Shown piece after piece: positions 35,510 through 44,631 of a DNA stretch of 64,000 nucleotides. The stretch comes from Shimia isoporae. GTDB lineage: Bacteria > Pseudomonadota > Alphaproteobacteria > Rhodobacterales > Rhodobacteraceae. A program made the position numbers and the translations under genes. How positions within the stretch are numbered: the stretch's first letter is position 1; each line of letters begins with the position of its first letter. Below the pieces are notes generated by a model, which saw only the letters and a program-made list of their open reading frames with translations, searched no databases and had not been told where the DNA came from. The stretch lies in NCBI RefSeq assembly GCF_004346865.1, contig NZ_SMGR01000002.1, forward strand, positions 532,995 to 596,994. Direction: 5' to 3'.

Positions 35510-35699
35510 GGTTTATCACCTTGCTGATTTGCAACTGTTCTTGGTCAAAAACATAAACCCTGCTGCGCCCCGCAAAAGACGTCGACAGGCAAATAGGACC
35601 GCCATCGCGCACCACATCAGGAATCAGAAACGCAGTCCGCAATTGCCACACCAACCCTAAACCGGATTGGCGCTTTTTCTGAAATTCAAAACCGACGTT

Positions 35700-36068
35700 T
35701 CAAAGAAAGCACTGAACTTCGATCAGATACCCGTTCGGATCCTGCACAAAGAAAGAGTAAATCCCGAACCGTTCCATTTTTTCCGGTGGGCCCTGCGCCA
35801 CCACGCCAGCCGCCTCAAGCCTTGCAAACCAGGTATCCACAGAGGCCTCCCCGTCAACCAACAGGGTGATCATGCCGCCTTTCGGTTCCACCACGCGGTC
35901 CGCGAACACTTCGCAGACTCCGATCCGCGCGCCGTCACCGGTTGCGAAAATCATGGCCGTTCCGGCATCGCGCACCACATCAAGGCCCAGTGCATCCCGA
36001 TAAAAAGACACGCAGGGCGCAAGCTTCTTTGTATAGACCCAACTGATCTGACCTGTGACGGCACTCAC
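35700..36068 (-). CDS. VOC-family (glyoxalase-like) protein
   Basis: The 122-residue product has the two beta-alpha-beta-beta-beta units of the vicinal-oxygen-chelate fold. SWVYTKKLAPCVSFYRDALGL is the first unit; SFFVQDPNGYLIEVQCFL is the second, with the metal glutamate near the C terminus. The early His typical of glyoxalase I is not present, so the function may differ from methylglyoxal removal. Its ATG overlaps the TGA of the channel gene upstream in an ATGA arrangement. Confidence 0.88.
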   Translation of the reverse strand: MSAVTGQISWVYTKKLAPCVSFYRDALGLDVVRDAGTAMIFATGDGARIGVCEVFADRVVEPKGGMITLLVDGEASVDTWFARLEAAGVVAQGPPEKMERFGIYSFFVQDPNGYLIEVQCFL

Positions 36069-36721
36069 TTCAGTCGTCCGACGATCCGCCCGATGAAGAT
36101 CGCGACGAACATGGTGCCGACAATCGCCTGCATTCCTGTCAGAATGCGCGGCAGGCTCGCCGCAGGGGTTATTTCCCCATAGCCCACCGTCGTCATTGTG
36201 ATCATCGAGAAATAGACAAACGGCGCGCGCTGAGAGCCTACATCCTCCGGCAAGTTAAAGCTTCCCGGGTTCATGATCTCGATCCGCCAATAGATCAGCC
36301 CCCAAAGCATCGCCATCAAAAGGTAGCCGAATATGCCGCTCGACAGTCGCTCATATTCGGAATGCACTGGCGTGAACAATTGCCGGAAACTGATGATCAT
36401 CGACCCAAACAGCAAAATAGCAGCCAGACCCGAAAGACTTCCGTCAACTTTCACGTCGAGAAACTCGCTCATCGAAATCAAAATAAACCAGGCAATCACA
36501 GGGACCGCCATCACAAGGCGCAATGCCGTGTTGCGTTCGGTGGCCCCCACCACGCCCAGAAACAGAAAGCTCAGCCCCCAAAGCGCAACCTGATCGGCAA
36601 TTTCCACGCGATCGTCGAACCCGTCCATCAGGATTAGGGCAGCCAGCACACCAAGCAGGATCGACCAGCGATGTGTCCGGAAAAAGCCGTCCGGTACCGG
36701 CACTTCATTCACTTCATTCAT
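36065..36721 (-). CDS. Potassium-channel-like membrane protein (ion channel family)
   Basis: This 218-residue membrane protein has about five hydrophobic segments before a single pore loop. The selectivity filter reads MITMTTVGYGEITPA, the potassium-channel TVGYG signature, followed by a final membrane helix (GTMFVAIFIGRIVG). No cytoplasmic RCK or cyclic-nucleotide domain follows, so gating is unknown. The ATG at 36721 has a GAGGAC site; longer in-frame starts (to 36784) are possible. It is co-transcribed with the VOC gene. Confidence 0.87.
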   Translation of the reverse strand: MNEVNEVPVPDGFFRTHRWSILLGVLAALILMDGFDDRVEIADQVALWGLSFLFLGVVGATERNTALRLVMAVPVIAWFILISMSEFLDVKVDGSLSGLAAILLFGSMIISFRQLFTPVHSEYERLSSGIFGYLLMAMLWGLIYWRIEIMNPGSFNLPEDVGSQRAPFVYFSMITMTTVGYGEITPAASLPRILTGMQAIVGTMFVAIFIGRIVGRLK

Positions 36722-36837
36722 TTTTTTGTCCTCAAATTCCGTCAGCTTGTGCAAAGATGCTCCCATAACAAACGCGTGAGCCAAATTATTGGGTTCAAGC
36801 GTAAGCCGAATTGAATTGATTAGGGAAGGACTTTGAC

Positions 36838-37941
36838 ATGAGCGGGATGGACGAACGGCGCTTGATCGATCTGGGTATCAGATTGCTGTTTCTGGCAGTT
36901 TTTGCGTACGCCGCCTTCACGATCATCATGCCCCTGTCGGGCATTGTGGTCTGGGCAATAATCCTCGCGGTGGCCATTTACCCGGTCTTCGACTGGCTTC
37001 AGGTCAAACTCGGCGGCCGTCGTGGCTGGGCCTCTACCATCATCACTCTGCTTGGTCTGGTTCTTACAATCGGCCCACTCTGGGCATCGATCGGCCAACT
37101 TGCCGAATCACTCAACAGCTTCTCGGACAAACTGCACAGCGGCACACTCAAGCTGCCACCTCCGCCCGAGGGTCTTGACGAGATTGCACTGGTCGGACCC
37201 AAGGCTGCGGAAATCTGGTCCCTGTTCAACACCAACCTCGATCTGGCCTTCCAACGCTATGGTTCGGTCATCCTCGAATTCGCAGGCTCGGTCGGCGGCG
37301 CTGTGGCCGGCATCGGCTTCCAGCTCCTCGCCATGGCGCTCTCCGTCATCGTCATGGGCATGATGCTCTCGCCCGGACCAAAGCTTGGCGAAATGCTGCA
37401 ATCCTTTGGCAACCGTGTCTTTGCACCTAAAGGCGGCGAGTTTGTTGAAATGGCTGCTGCGACCGTACGCAACGTATCCCGAGGCGTTTTGGGCGTCGCT
37501 GCCCTGCAAGCGGCTCTGATGGGCGTCGTCATGAAAGTCTTCGGTATTGAAACCGCCGGCATGCTGGCGGTGATTGTCCTGATCCTCGGCATCATTCAGG
37601 TCGGCCCCACCATCGTTGTGATCCCACTGGTGATCTGGGCATGGGGGTCTATGGGCACCGGCGCTGCGCTGTTGTTCACAGTCATCATGATCCCGCTCAT
37701 GCTGATGGACAATTTCCTGCGCCCGATCTTCATCGCCAAAGGCCTTAACACTCCGATCCTCGTGATCCTCGTGGGCGTGATCGGCGGCGTTCTCTCCGGT
37801 GGCCTCATCGGCATCTTCGTCGGCCCGGTCATCCTTTCGGTATTCTACGAACTCTTCGTTGCATGGATGAACGCGGACATCGCGGAGGAAGTTGAAGCCG
37901 ACGCTGAAGCGCTCAACGCTGCTAAGAATGGAGACGCCTGA
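36838..37941 (+). CDS. AI-2E-family transporter
   Basis: This 367-residue membrane protein of the AI-2E (PF01594) family has about eight hydrophobic segments. LLFLAVFAYAAFTIIMPLSGIVVWA comes near the start in two parts, GVLGVAALQAALMGVVMKVFGI in the middle, and DNFLRPIFIAKGLNTPILVILVGVIGG near the end; these are family signatures. Substrates in this family vary, from AI-2 to ions and small metabolites. It has a GGGAAGGA ribosome site. The TGA shares one base with the next gene's ATG (TGATG), tying it to the HlyD/DUF2955 pair. Confidence 0.87.
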   Translation: MSGMDERRLIDLGIRLLFLAVFAYAAFTIIMPLSGIVVWAIILAVAIYPVFDWLQVKLGGRRGWASTIITLLGLVLTIGPLWASIGQLAESLNSFSDKLHSGTLKLPPPPEGLDEIALVGPKAAEIWSLFNTNLDLAFQRYGSVILEFAGSVGGAVAGIGFQLLAMALSVIVMGMMLSPGPKLGEMLQSFGNRVFAPKGGEFVEMAAATVRNVSRGVLGVAALQAALMGVVMKVFGIETAGMLAVIVLILGIIQVGPTIVVIPLVIWAWGSMGTGAALLFTVIMIPLMLMDNFLRPIFIAKGLNTPILVILVGVIGGVLSGGLIGIFVGPVILSVFYELFVAWMNADIAEEVEADAEALNAAKNGDA

Positions 37942-39005
37942 TGAAACGAGCCTTTTGGTCCACTCTTGGCATTCTGCTGGTTATCGTGGCGTGGTATCTC
38001 GCGGCGGACCGCAACACGCCTTTCACGTCGAACGCGCGCGTCAAGGCAATCATCACGCCGATCACGCCGCAGGTCAGTGGCACGGTTGTGGAAATCAACG
38101 CCGGAAATGGCGAAATCGTCGAAGCGGGGGATGTCATCGCCCGCATCGACTCCCGCCAGTTCGAAATCCAGAAACGCAGCGCAGAAGCCGATCTTGAACG
38201 CGCCACACAGGACGTCGGCGCTGATTCCGCAGACGTTAGCAGCGCTCAGGCGCGCGTGACCCGCGCGGAAACCGATCTGGAAACGGAACGGTTGCAGTCG
38301 GCCCGTGTCTTTGATCTTGAAAAGAAAGGCCTGATCGCGATCGCCAATGCCGATGAGTCGCGCCGGCGCCTCGCCGATGCAGAAGCGGAACTGGAACAGG
38401 CGCAGGCTAATCTGGAAAGCGAAAAGCAGGCCCTTGGCAGTACCGGTCAGGACAACCCTCGCATCCAGGCAGCATTGGCAAAACTGGCGGACGCCGAACT
38501 CAAGCTCAGCTGGACAGAACTGGAAGCGCCCGCGCGTGGCGTCCTCTCTGATCTGGACATTGCGGAGGGCAACTATGCCCGCTCCGGCCAAAGCCTGATG
38601 ACTTTTGTCGACAGCACGAACATCTGGATCGAAGCCTATATGACCGAGAACAATCTCGGGAACATCAAGATCGGCGATCCGGTGGACATCGTTCTGGACA
38701 TGCATCCCGGCCGCATCTGGAAAGGCGAAGTCGCCAGCCTGAGCCCGGCAAGCTCGGACGGCACATCCACCAAACCCGGTGAACCGACCGCGATCCCGCG
38801 CGTTTCCGGCTGGCTACGCGACCCCCAAAGGTTTGCGCTGCGCATCATCATACCGGAATTCACCAAGGGCGACGAAAACGACGAAATCCGCTTCAACATG
38901 AACGGGCAGGCCGACGTGATCGTCTACACAGGAGAAAACTTCTTTCTTAACACCGTAGGACGCATCTACATCAAGATCGTCTCGTGGTTCTCCTATGCCT
39001 ACTGA
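37941..39005 (+). CDS. HlyD-family membrane fusion (efflux adaptor) protein
   Basis: The 354-residue adaptor has one N-terminal membrane anchor (FWSTLGILLVIVAWYLA), a lipoyl-like half ITPQVSGTVVEINAGNGEIVEAGDVI, and a long coiled coil rich in A, E, R (about residues 75-180). The second half-motif is ELEAPARGVLSDLDIAEGNYA. A beta-barrel follows (NLGNIKIGDPVDIVLDMHPGR). It resembles EmrA/AaeA adaptors. The next gene, DUF2955, overlaps by 11 bases and would be the inner-membrane pump. Confidence 0.9.
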   Translation: MKRAFWSTLGILLVIVAWYLAADRNTPFTSNARVKAIITPITPQVSGTVVEINAGNGEIVEAGDVIARIDSRQFEIQKRSAEADLERATQDVGADSADVSSAQARVTRAETDLETERLQSARVFDLEKKGLIAIANADESRRRLADAEAELEQAQANLESEKQALGSTGQDNPRIQAALAKLADAELKLSWTELEAPARGVLSDLDIAEGNYARSGQSLMTFVDSTNIWIEAYMTENNLGNIKIGDPVDIVLDMHPGRIWKGEVASLSPASSDGTSTKPGEPTAIPRVSGWLRDPQRFALRIIIPEFTKGDENDEIRFNMNGQADVIVYTGENFFLNTVGRIYIKIVSWFSYAY

Positions 39006-40050
39006 GCCGAACAATCGTGGCATAAGGCTGGCCGTCGGGGTCGCGGTGCACTTTGCATTGGCGATTCTGATCGGCTGGCCATTGTCCACAATCTGCACCG
39101 TTTTTGTGGTGCTGTTCCTTCAGGCCCCGGGCCCCATGCCAGGCGTGGCAATCCGGACACTCTTTCAACAGGCGGTCGTCTTTCTCGCGGCAAGCTGGCT
39201 GATCTCCTCCGCGCTTTCACCTTATCCGGTGGCGTTCCTTCTGGCGCTGGCACTCGCCGTTGCCACCTGTTTCTACTGGTCAACGACAGGGGCAGGCGTA
39301 CTGTCCGTCGTTCTGGCGCTAATGGCCGCATTGATGCTGCCAACTCTGGTTATGACTTCTCAGGAACTGGCTCTGGTCCTTGTGATCTGGTTGCCACTCA
39401 ATCTTTTTCTCGCGTGGTTGTGGACCGTCTTTATGTTCTACGTCTACCCACCCACAGCAGCAGGCATTGCCGCGGCCAAGAAACCCGATGGACCGGAACT
39501 TGATCCGAACCGCCTCGTTCTGCGCATGTCCCTCGTAACCATTCCGTTCGCGATCTATTTCTATCTGATCGGCTCCGCGGCTCTCGTGACTCTGCTCTTT
39601 GTCGCAATTCTGTCCCAACAGCTCGCCGCGGCCACGGCCGCAGGTCCAACCGTTGCCAAGACCATGCTAAAGGCCAACTTCTTTGGCGGGTTGGCGGCGA
39701 TTGCCTGTTACGAAATCACTGTAATTGCGCCGATGCTGATCGTGGCCATGTTCGCATTCGGCACAGCCGCCTTCCTACTGGCGGGTTGGCTGGTGTCCGA
39801 CAGGGCAGACGCCTCTATGGCTGGCTCGGCCCTGACAACGACCGTTATCCTCTTTGGCGGATCCATCGCCCCGTTCGGAGATGACGCCGACGTAAAAATG
39901 ATCGACCGTCTCGTTCAGATCGGCAATGCGCTGATCTTTGTCCTGATCGCCTATATCGTCGTAGACGCCTTTTTCCCACTTCGGGAAAAAGATGCCCCCA
40001 AAACCCAAAGAAGAGGCCTGCGCTCATTACTGCGTCGCACCCAAGGATAA
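38995..40050 (+). CDS. DUF2955-domain membrane protein (putative efflux pump subunit)
   Basis: This 351-residue protein has about ten hydrophobic segments and resembles the membrane half of the aromatic-acid exporter/fusaric-acid-resistance group annotated as DUF2955. Landmarks are the start GIRLAVGVAVHFALAILIGW, the APGPMPGVAIRTLFQQAVVF segment and the short basic C-terminal tail RGLRSLLRRTQG. It almost always occurs with a HlyD adaptor, as here (11-base overlap). The exported compound is unknown; the preceding AI-2E permease may belong to the same system. Confidence 0.82.
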   Translation: MPTEPNNRGIRLAVGVAVHFALAILIGWPLSTICTVFVVLFLQAPGPMPGVAIRTLFQQAVVFLAASWLISSALSPYPVAFLLALALAVATCFYWSTTGAGVLSVVLALMAALMLPTLVMTSQELALVLVIWLPLNLFLAWLWTVFMFYVYPPTAAGIAAAKKPDGPELDPNRLVLRMSLVTIPFAIYFYLIGSAALVTLLFVAILSQQLAAATAAGPTVAKTMLKANFFGGLAAIACYEITVIAPMLIVAMFAFGTAAFLLAGWLVSDRADASMAGSALTTTVILFGGSIAPFGDDADVKMIDRLVQIGNALIFVLIAYIVVDAFFPLREKDAPKTQRRGLRSLLRRTQG

Positions 40051-40072
40051 ACACAGCCCGCACGGATTGACA

Positions 40073-40099
40073 CCGACGCAATACCGACGGGTTGCCGAC
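40073..40099. repeat. Triple CCGAC direct repeat with 11-bp period, copy A
   Basis: CCGAC occurs at 40073, 40084 and 40095, exactly 11 bases apart, with spacers GCAATA and GGGTTG. The same layout with spacers AAAATA and GTCTTG occurs at 58013-58039, so parts of the spacers (AATA, TTG) are conserved too. It lies after the DUF2955 stop and about 104 bases before a DMT permease. An 11-bp direct-repeat period is typical of OmpR-family response regulator sites. Confidence 0.55.
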
Positions 40100-40202
40100 A
40101 CGCAAAACCGCGTCATCTCAATACTTTACCCGAGACCGGTTGTCACCGCCCCCGCGATCCGCTTAGATCGCTCCGAATGGGACCATCGCCGGGGCTGGGA
40201 AA

Positions 40203-41078
40203 ATGGATTTACGCGCAATCGGCATGGGGCTGCTCTTTGCCTTCATTTGGTCTTCGGCCTTCACTTCTGCCCGCATCATCGTCGCTGACGCACCGCCGCT
40301 CGCCATTTCGTCGATCCGCTTCGCTATTGCGGGAATGATCGGTGTCGCCATCGCCCGCGCACTAGGCCAGTCGTGGCACCTGACACCAGCCCAATGGCGC
40401 GCGACACTGATTTTTGGCTTGTGCCAGAACGCCCTGTATCTGGGTCTGAACTTCACCGCCATGACCACAGTTGAGGCCTCTCTCGCCTCTATCATCGCAT
40501 CCACCATGCCGCTGATCGTCGCCTTTCTTGGCTGGGCCGCCATGGGAGAAAAACTCACCGCTCTGGCGGCCATCGGATTGATCGTCGGCTTTGCCGGCGT
40601 GATCCTCATTATGGGCGGCCGAATGGATCAGGGGGTGGACATGTTCGGCGTGTTGCTTTGCGTCATCGGCGCACTCGCGCTGGCCATTGCGACCCTGACG
40701 GTGCGCAACGCTTCGTCCGGCGGAAACGTCATGATGATTGTCGGTCTTCAGATGTTTGTCGGCGCAATAGTGCTCTTCTTCGCCTCACTGGTTTTCGAGA
40801 CCTGGGAGTTCAACTGGACCCCGAAAATGCTCACAGCGCTGACCTACACAATATTTGCCCCCGGCCTGTTTGCCACATGGATCTGGTTTGCACTCGTGGC
40901 CCGAATTGGCGCCGTCAAAGCGGCCACGTTCCACTTCCTAAACCCGTTCTTCGGGGTTGCGATCGCCGCAGCAATCCTTGGAGAACGCCTTGCAATGACT
41001 GATATAATTGGTGTCGCAATAATTGCCGCAGGTATCCTCGCGGTGCAGCTTTCGAAACAATCGCACACGTCCAAGTGA
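40203..41078 (+). CDS. DMT superfamily (EamA) permease
   Basis: This 291-residue membrane protein has ten hydrophobic segments in two EamA repeats. The first half begins MGLLFAFIWSSAFTSARIIV with the family's W-S-S-x-F-x-x-x-R, and the second half has TIFAPGLFATWIWFALVARIGAVKAATFHFLNPFFGVAIAA. It exports or imports an unknown metabolite. A CCGAC triple repeat lies about 104 bases upstream of its start. Confidence 0.87.
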   Translation: MDLRAIGMGLLFAFIWSSAFTSARIIVADAPPLAISSIRFAIAGMIGVAIARALGQSWHLTPAQWRATLIFGLCQNALYLGLNFTAMTTVEASLASIIASTMPLIVAFLGWAAMGEKLTALAAIGLIVGFAGVILIMGGRMDQGVDMFGVLLCVIGALALAIATLTVRNASSGGNVMMIVGLQMFVGAIVLFFASLVFETWEFNWTPKMLTALTYTIFAPGLFATWIWFALVARIGAVKAATFHFLNPFFGVAIAAAILGERLAMTDIIGVAIIAAGILAVQLSKQSHTSK

Positions 41079-41135
41079 AGCCGCGTCAGCGGTGTTTGAC
41101 ATGACAAAAGCCGAATGTGTTGGCACAACCAACAC

Positions 41136-41849
41136 ATGGAATTTGTCTTTGCATACGGCGCCGGTCTACTGACCCTGATCAACCCCTGCGTTGTTCCGGT
41201 CCTGCCGATCGTTCTCGCCACCGCACTCAACGCCAGCCGGCACGGACCAGCCGCACTCGCCCTTGGCATGAGCCTCAGCTTTGTTGTGCTCGGCATGGCC
41301 GTAACCGTGTTTGGCCACGCCATCGGCCTCACGCCGGAAACGTTGGCCAAAGGGGGCGCAGTGTTGATGATGGCGTTCGGAGCGATCCTTCTGGTCCCCC
41401 AGTTTTCCGTTGCCTTCTCGACCGCTACAGCAGGTGTCGCCGCCAGAGCGGACGGTACGCTCGACGCTGTGGACCGTTCGACGCTTCAAGGTCAGTTTCT
41501 GGGTGGCCTTCTGCTCGGCGCAGTTTGGTCGCCCTGCATCGGCCCAACTCTGGGTGGCGCGATTTCTCTGGCCAGCCAAGGTGAAAGCCTCGGCAAAGCC
41601 TCTCTCATCATGGTTTTCTTCGCGCTTGGCGTCTCCACGCTGATCCTCGGCCTCGGCTATGGTGCGCGCTCCGCCCTGCAAAGCCGTCAGGCTATGATGC
41701 GCCACATTGCAGCCAAATCCCGCCCCGTCATGGGTGCGGTTTTCCTCGCCACAGGCCTCGCCCTGTTTTTCAACGTCCACCACGCGATCGAATACTGGCT
41801 TGTCAGCATCCTGCCTGACTGGCTGATCGATCTTTCCGTCTCCCTCTGA
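41136..41849 (+). CDS. CcdA-family thiol-disulfide transmembrane transporter
   Basis: The 237-residue protein carries reducing power from cytoplasmic thioredoxin across the membrane. It has six hydrophobic segments and the two conserved membrane cysteines, in LINPCVVPVLPIVLA and VWSPCIGPTLGGAISLA. The start ATG at 41136 begins the first helix. A thioredoxin-like gene with an export signal follows after 17 bases and is its likely periplasmic partner. No cytochrome c maturation genes are visible nearby, so the pathway it serves may be periplasmic protein or methionine-sulfoxide repair. Confidence 0.88.
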   Translation: MEFVFAYGAGLLTLINPCVVPVLPIVLATALNASRHGPAALALGMSLSFVVLGMAVTVFGHAIGLTPETLAKGGAVLMMAFGAILLVPQFSVAFSTATAGVAARADGTLDAVDRSTLQGQFLGGLLLGAVWSPCIGPTLGGAISLASQGESLGKASLIMVFFALGVSTLILGLGYGARSALQSRQAMMRHIAAKSRPVMGAVFLATGLALFFNVHHAIEYWLVSILPDWLIDLSVSL

Positions 41850-41866
41850 GCCAACAGGAGCTTCAC

Positions 41867-42274
41867 ATGGATCGCCGTACCTTTTTTGCCACCGCCGTCG
41901 CTGCGCTGACCTTGCCCGCGTTCGCACAGGCCACCACCAATTACACCCCGGGTCTGGTCAAGAAACATCTCGCCGCCGGCGACACCGTGTTTCTGGTATT
42001 CGGCACTGAATGGTGCAGCACCTGCGCCGCCCAAGACCGGGCCATCAACGCCTTATTGCAGTCCAACCCCGAATACGACGCAAAGGTCAAATTCATTCAC
42101 GTGGACTACGATCAGTACGGCCAATCCGAACTGGCCCGTGAACTGAAAATCCCACGCCGCTCGACGCTTGTGGTTCTGAAAGGTGATGAGGAACTCGGTC
42201 GAATCGTTGCAGGAACATCGAAGGAGCAAATCAAGGCTCTGATGGACACGGCGCTGTCTGCATCTGTGGCCTGA
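41867..42274 (+). CDS. Exported thioredoxin-family protein
   Basis: This 135-residue thioredoxin-fold protein has an N-terminal signal (MDRRTFFATAVAALTLPAFAQA) with an RR pair like a Tat signal. The redox pair is C50-S-T-C53 in GTEWCSTCAAQD, unlike the CGPC of cytoplasmic thioredoxin, and the cis-proline region is KIPRRSTLVVLKGDEE. It lies directly after the CcdA-type gene and would receive electrons from it. The final target is unknown. Confidence 0.87.
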   Translation: MDRRTFFATAVAALTLPAFAQATTNYTPGLVKKHLAAGDTVFLVFGTEWCSTCAAQDRAINALLQSNPEYDAKVKFIHVDYDQYGQSELARELKIPRRSTLVVLKGDEELGRIVAGTSKEQIKALMDTALSASVA

Positions 42275-42289
42275 AGGCCTTTGGACCTG

Positions 42290-42315
42290 TCCGAGGTGCG
42301 ACGAGGCGCCTCGGA
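42290..42315 (+). terminator. Inverted repeat after the thioredoxin gene
   Basis: TCCGAGG (42290-42296) and CCTCGGA (42309-42315) form a 7-bp stem with a 12-base loop, 16 bases after the stop. No T-run follows, so it is a weak terminator or a transcript-stabilising hairpin. Confidence 0.35.
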
Positions 42316-42435
42316 TTGATATCCAATATGTATCCATAGGCACAGCCTATGCAACACATTGGTTTTTTGCAGGATCAAATCCTTGCACTGCCCCGCTACG
42401 CTGGATCTCTCATCGTGCTTCATGGGACCCGCGTC

Positions 42436-43485
42436 ATGACCCAAGCCCTCGACATGTCTCGCAGCAAGGCCACACCCGTCGGCAAGGACAGACCACGCCG
42501 CTTCGTGTTCCTTCTGCTCGGAGAATTTTCTCAGATCAGCTTTTCATGTGCGCTCGAAGCGCTGCGTATGGCCAACGGTTTTGGCGACCGCAAACACTTC
42601 GAATGGCGCGTCCTGTCGTGTGATGGTGAACCTGTCAAAGCAAGCAACGGACTCGGGCAAATGGTTGACGGCGGCCTTGAGGAGCTCGACCGGCAAGACA
42701 CACTGATCGTCTGCGGCGGCGACAACATAGCGACCCACACAACGCCGCAGGCCTTGAACTGGATACGCCGCGAGGCACGCCGCGGCGTGCGTGTTGGCTC
42801 CGTTGCCAGCGCCACCTACACGCTCGCCTTGGCCGGTCTTCTGAAGGGCAAACAAGCGACGGTACATTGGGATTTTCACAATGCCATGGCCGAAGTCTTT
42901 CCGGGTATCGATCTGTTGGATCGGGTCTTTGCCATCGACGGACAACACTTCACCTGCGCTGGTGGAGCAGCGTCGATGGACCTGATGCTCTATCTGATAG
43001 AACGCGACCACGGGCGTGACCTGGCCAACCACGTGGCCGAGAAAATGGTCTATTCCGCCCCCCGCAGCCCGCATCACAACCAGCGCCTGTCGCTACAACT
43101 CCGCGCAGGGAAACGCAGCTCCAAGCTCTCCGATGCAGTCGAAATCATGAATGCCAATATCGAAGCGCCTCTCACCCCGACAGAAGTTGCCACCGCCGTT
43201 GGTCTGAGCTCCCGCCAGCTTGAACGGCTGTTCCGGAAACATCTCGGCACCACACCCAAAACCCACTACACCGGCCTGCGCCTTCGCAAAGCCCGCGACT
43301 TGATGTTCCAGACCGATATGAAGCTCTCCGAAATCTGCTTCGCCTGCGGTTTCAACAGCCAAACGCATTTTTCCAAAGCCTACCGCGCCGTCTTTGGTGT
43401 AAGCCCTTCGCGCGATGATGGCCGCTTTGAACCTGCTTCGCTCAAGGTCCGCAACGCGCCGTCCGAAGCGATCACTATGGCTTGA
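42436..43485 (+). CDS. GlxA-family AraC-type transcriptional regulator
   Basis: The 349-residue product has a DJ-1/PfpI-like sensing domain (FVFLLLGEFSQISFSCALEALRMAN; LIVCGGDNIATHTTP; TVHWDFHNAMAEVFPG) and an AraC DNA-binding domain (EAPLTPTEVATAVGLSSRQLERLFRKHLG; KLSEICFACGFNSQTHFSKAYRAVFG). Its target genes are unknown; the flanking genes are thioredoxin and msrB, on the same strand. Starts at 42349, 42436 and 42454 are possible; the region before the sensing domain is not conserved. Confidence 0.85.
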   Translation: MTQALDMSRSKATPVGKDRPRRFVFLLLGEFSQISFSCALEALRMANGFGDRKHFEWRVLSCDGEPVKASNGLGQMVDGGLEELDRQDTLIVCGGDNIATHTTPQALNWIRREARRGVRVGSVASATYTLALAGLLKGKQATVHWDFHNAMAEVFPGIDLLDRVFAIDGQHFTCAGGAASMDLMLYLIERDHGRDLANHVAEKMVYSAPRSPHHNQRLSLQLRAGKRSSKLSDAVEIMNANIEAPLTPTEVATAVGLSSRQLERLFRKHLGTTPKTHYTGLRLRKARDLMFQTDMKLSEICFACGFNSQTHFSKAYRAVFGVSPSRDDGRFEPASLKVRNAPSEAITMA

Positions 43486-43570
43486 CCGTCCCGCGATAAC
43501 TCTTTTCAAAAGGGGCTCAGGTCCCATATCCCAAGACGGGAAGGCACTTGGTGCCTGAAAGGAGACGCGC

Positions 43571-44023
43571 ATGACCAAATACTTCAAAGACCCTGATGTG
43601 GTCGCCACTCTGACCGACGAACAGTTCTGGGTCACACAAGAGAGCGGAACCGAGCGTCCTGGCTCTGGACGCCTGCTCTACAACAAGGAACCGGGTATCT
43701 ACGTTGACGTCGTTTCCGGCGAGCCGCTCTTTGCAAGCTCGGACAAATATGAATCAGGCTGCGGTTGGCCGAGTTTCACGAAACCGATCGAAACCGCCCA
43801 CGTCACCGAGCATCACGACAGCACCCACGGCATGATCCGCACGGAAGTACGCTCCAAACATGGCGACAGCCATCTCGGTCACGTATTTCCCGACGGTCCG
43901 CAGGACCGCGGCGGATTGCGTTACTGCATCAACTCCGCCTCATTGCGGTTCGTGCACCGCGCCGATATGGAGGCCGAGGGCTATGGTGCCTATCTCGATC
44001 AAGTAGAGGATATCGACCAATGA
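43571..44023 (+). CDS. msrB: Peptide-methionine (R)-S-oxide reductase
   Basis: This 150-residue cytoplasmic enzyme repairs methionine-R-sulfoxide. The catalytic cysteine is C119 in [20 protein letters not shown] and [13 protein letters not shown] are the other family signatures. The two CxxC zinc pairs of many MsrB proteins are absent, so this is the zinc-free type. It has a GGAGA site. The TGA overlaps the msrA ATG (ATGA), so both are made together. Confidence 0.95.
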   Translation: MTKYFKDPDVVATLTDEQFWVTQESGTERPGSGRLLYNKEPGIYVDVVSGEPLFASSDKYESGCGWPSFTKPIETAHVTEHHDSTHGMIRTEVRSKHGDSHLGHVFPDGPQDRGGLRYCINSASLRFVHRADMEAEGYGAYLDQVEDIDQ

Positions 44024-44526
44024 GCGAACGCGCAGTACTCGCAGGCGGATGTTTTTGGGGTATGCAGGATTTGATCCGCAAAATGGACGGGGTCATCTCA
44101 ACACGTGTCGGCTATACGGGCGGGGATGTCCCGGATGCGACTTACAAGAACCATGGCACCCATGCCGAGGGTATCGAAATCACCTTTGATCCTTCTCGCA
44201 TAACCTATCGCAAACTGCTGGAGTTTTTCTTCCAGATCCATGATCCGACAACGCCGAACCGTCAGGGCAATGATCTTGGTATGTCCTACCGTTCCGCAAT
44301 CTACTACGTGGATGAGGCCCAGAAAGCTTGCGCAATCGACACGATTGCAGACGTAGATGCATCCGGCCTTTGGCCGGGTAAAGTTGTGACAGAAGTGGAA
44401 CCGGTTGGTGATTTCTGGGAAGCAGAAGACTTCCATCAGGACTATCTTGAAAAGAACCCCAACGGCTACACGTGCCACTTTGCACGCCCCGACTGGGTTT
44501 TGCCCAAACGCGATGTAACGGCCTGA
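44020..44526 (+). CDS. msrA: Peptide-methionine (S)-S-oxide reductase
   Basis: This 168-residue protein repairs methionine-S-sulfoxide. The catalytic cysteine is C11 in [11 protein letters not shown], and later [16 protein letters not shown] and [10 protein letters not shown] match the family. It is coupled to msrB by a four-base overlap, giving an MsrB-MsrA pair. Translation begins at the ATG overlapping the msrB stop; longer in-frame sequence runs through msrB. A terminator follows. Confidence 0.95.
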   Translation: MSERAVLAGGCFWGMQDLIRKMDGVISTRVGYTGGDVPDATYKNHGTHAEGIEITFDPSRITYRKLLEFFFQIHDPTTPNRQGNDLGMSYRSAIYYVDEAQKACAIDTIADVDASGLWPGKVVTEVEPVGDFWEAEDFHQDYLEKNPNGYTCHFARPDWVLPKRDVTA

Positions 44527-44545
44527 ATTGGGACCGAAACTCAAA

Positions 44546-44579
44546 AGCGCCGGTCCCGTTGGGTCGGCGCTGGCTTTTC
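44546..44579 (+). terminator. Terminator after msrBA
   Basis: AGCGCCG (44546-44552) and CGGCGCT (44565-44571) form a stem, followed shortly by GGCTTTTCTT. It separates msrBA from the photolyase gene. Confidence 0.65.
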
Positions 44580-44631
44580 TTGAGCTCGGATAACGGATAA
44601 TCCGCTCGCCAGCGGGCTCCGTAAACCCTGC

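Noticed and set aside
43502..43529. Possible heat-shock-sigma promoter (CATAT box) before msrB
   Set aside because: The -10 like CATAT is present but the -35 is poor, so I do not call it.
43543..43555. GGCAC-TTG-GTGCC hairpin before msrB as a possible riboswitch
   Set aside because: Too short, and no known riboswitch core is visible; only a small stem near the ribosome site.
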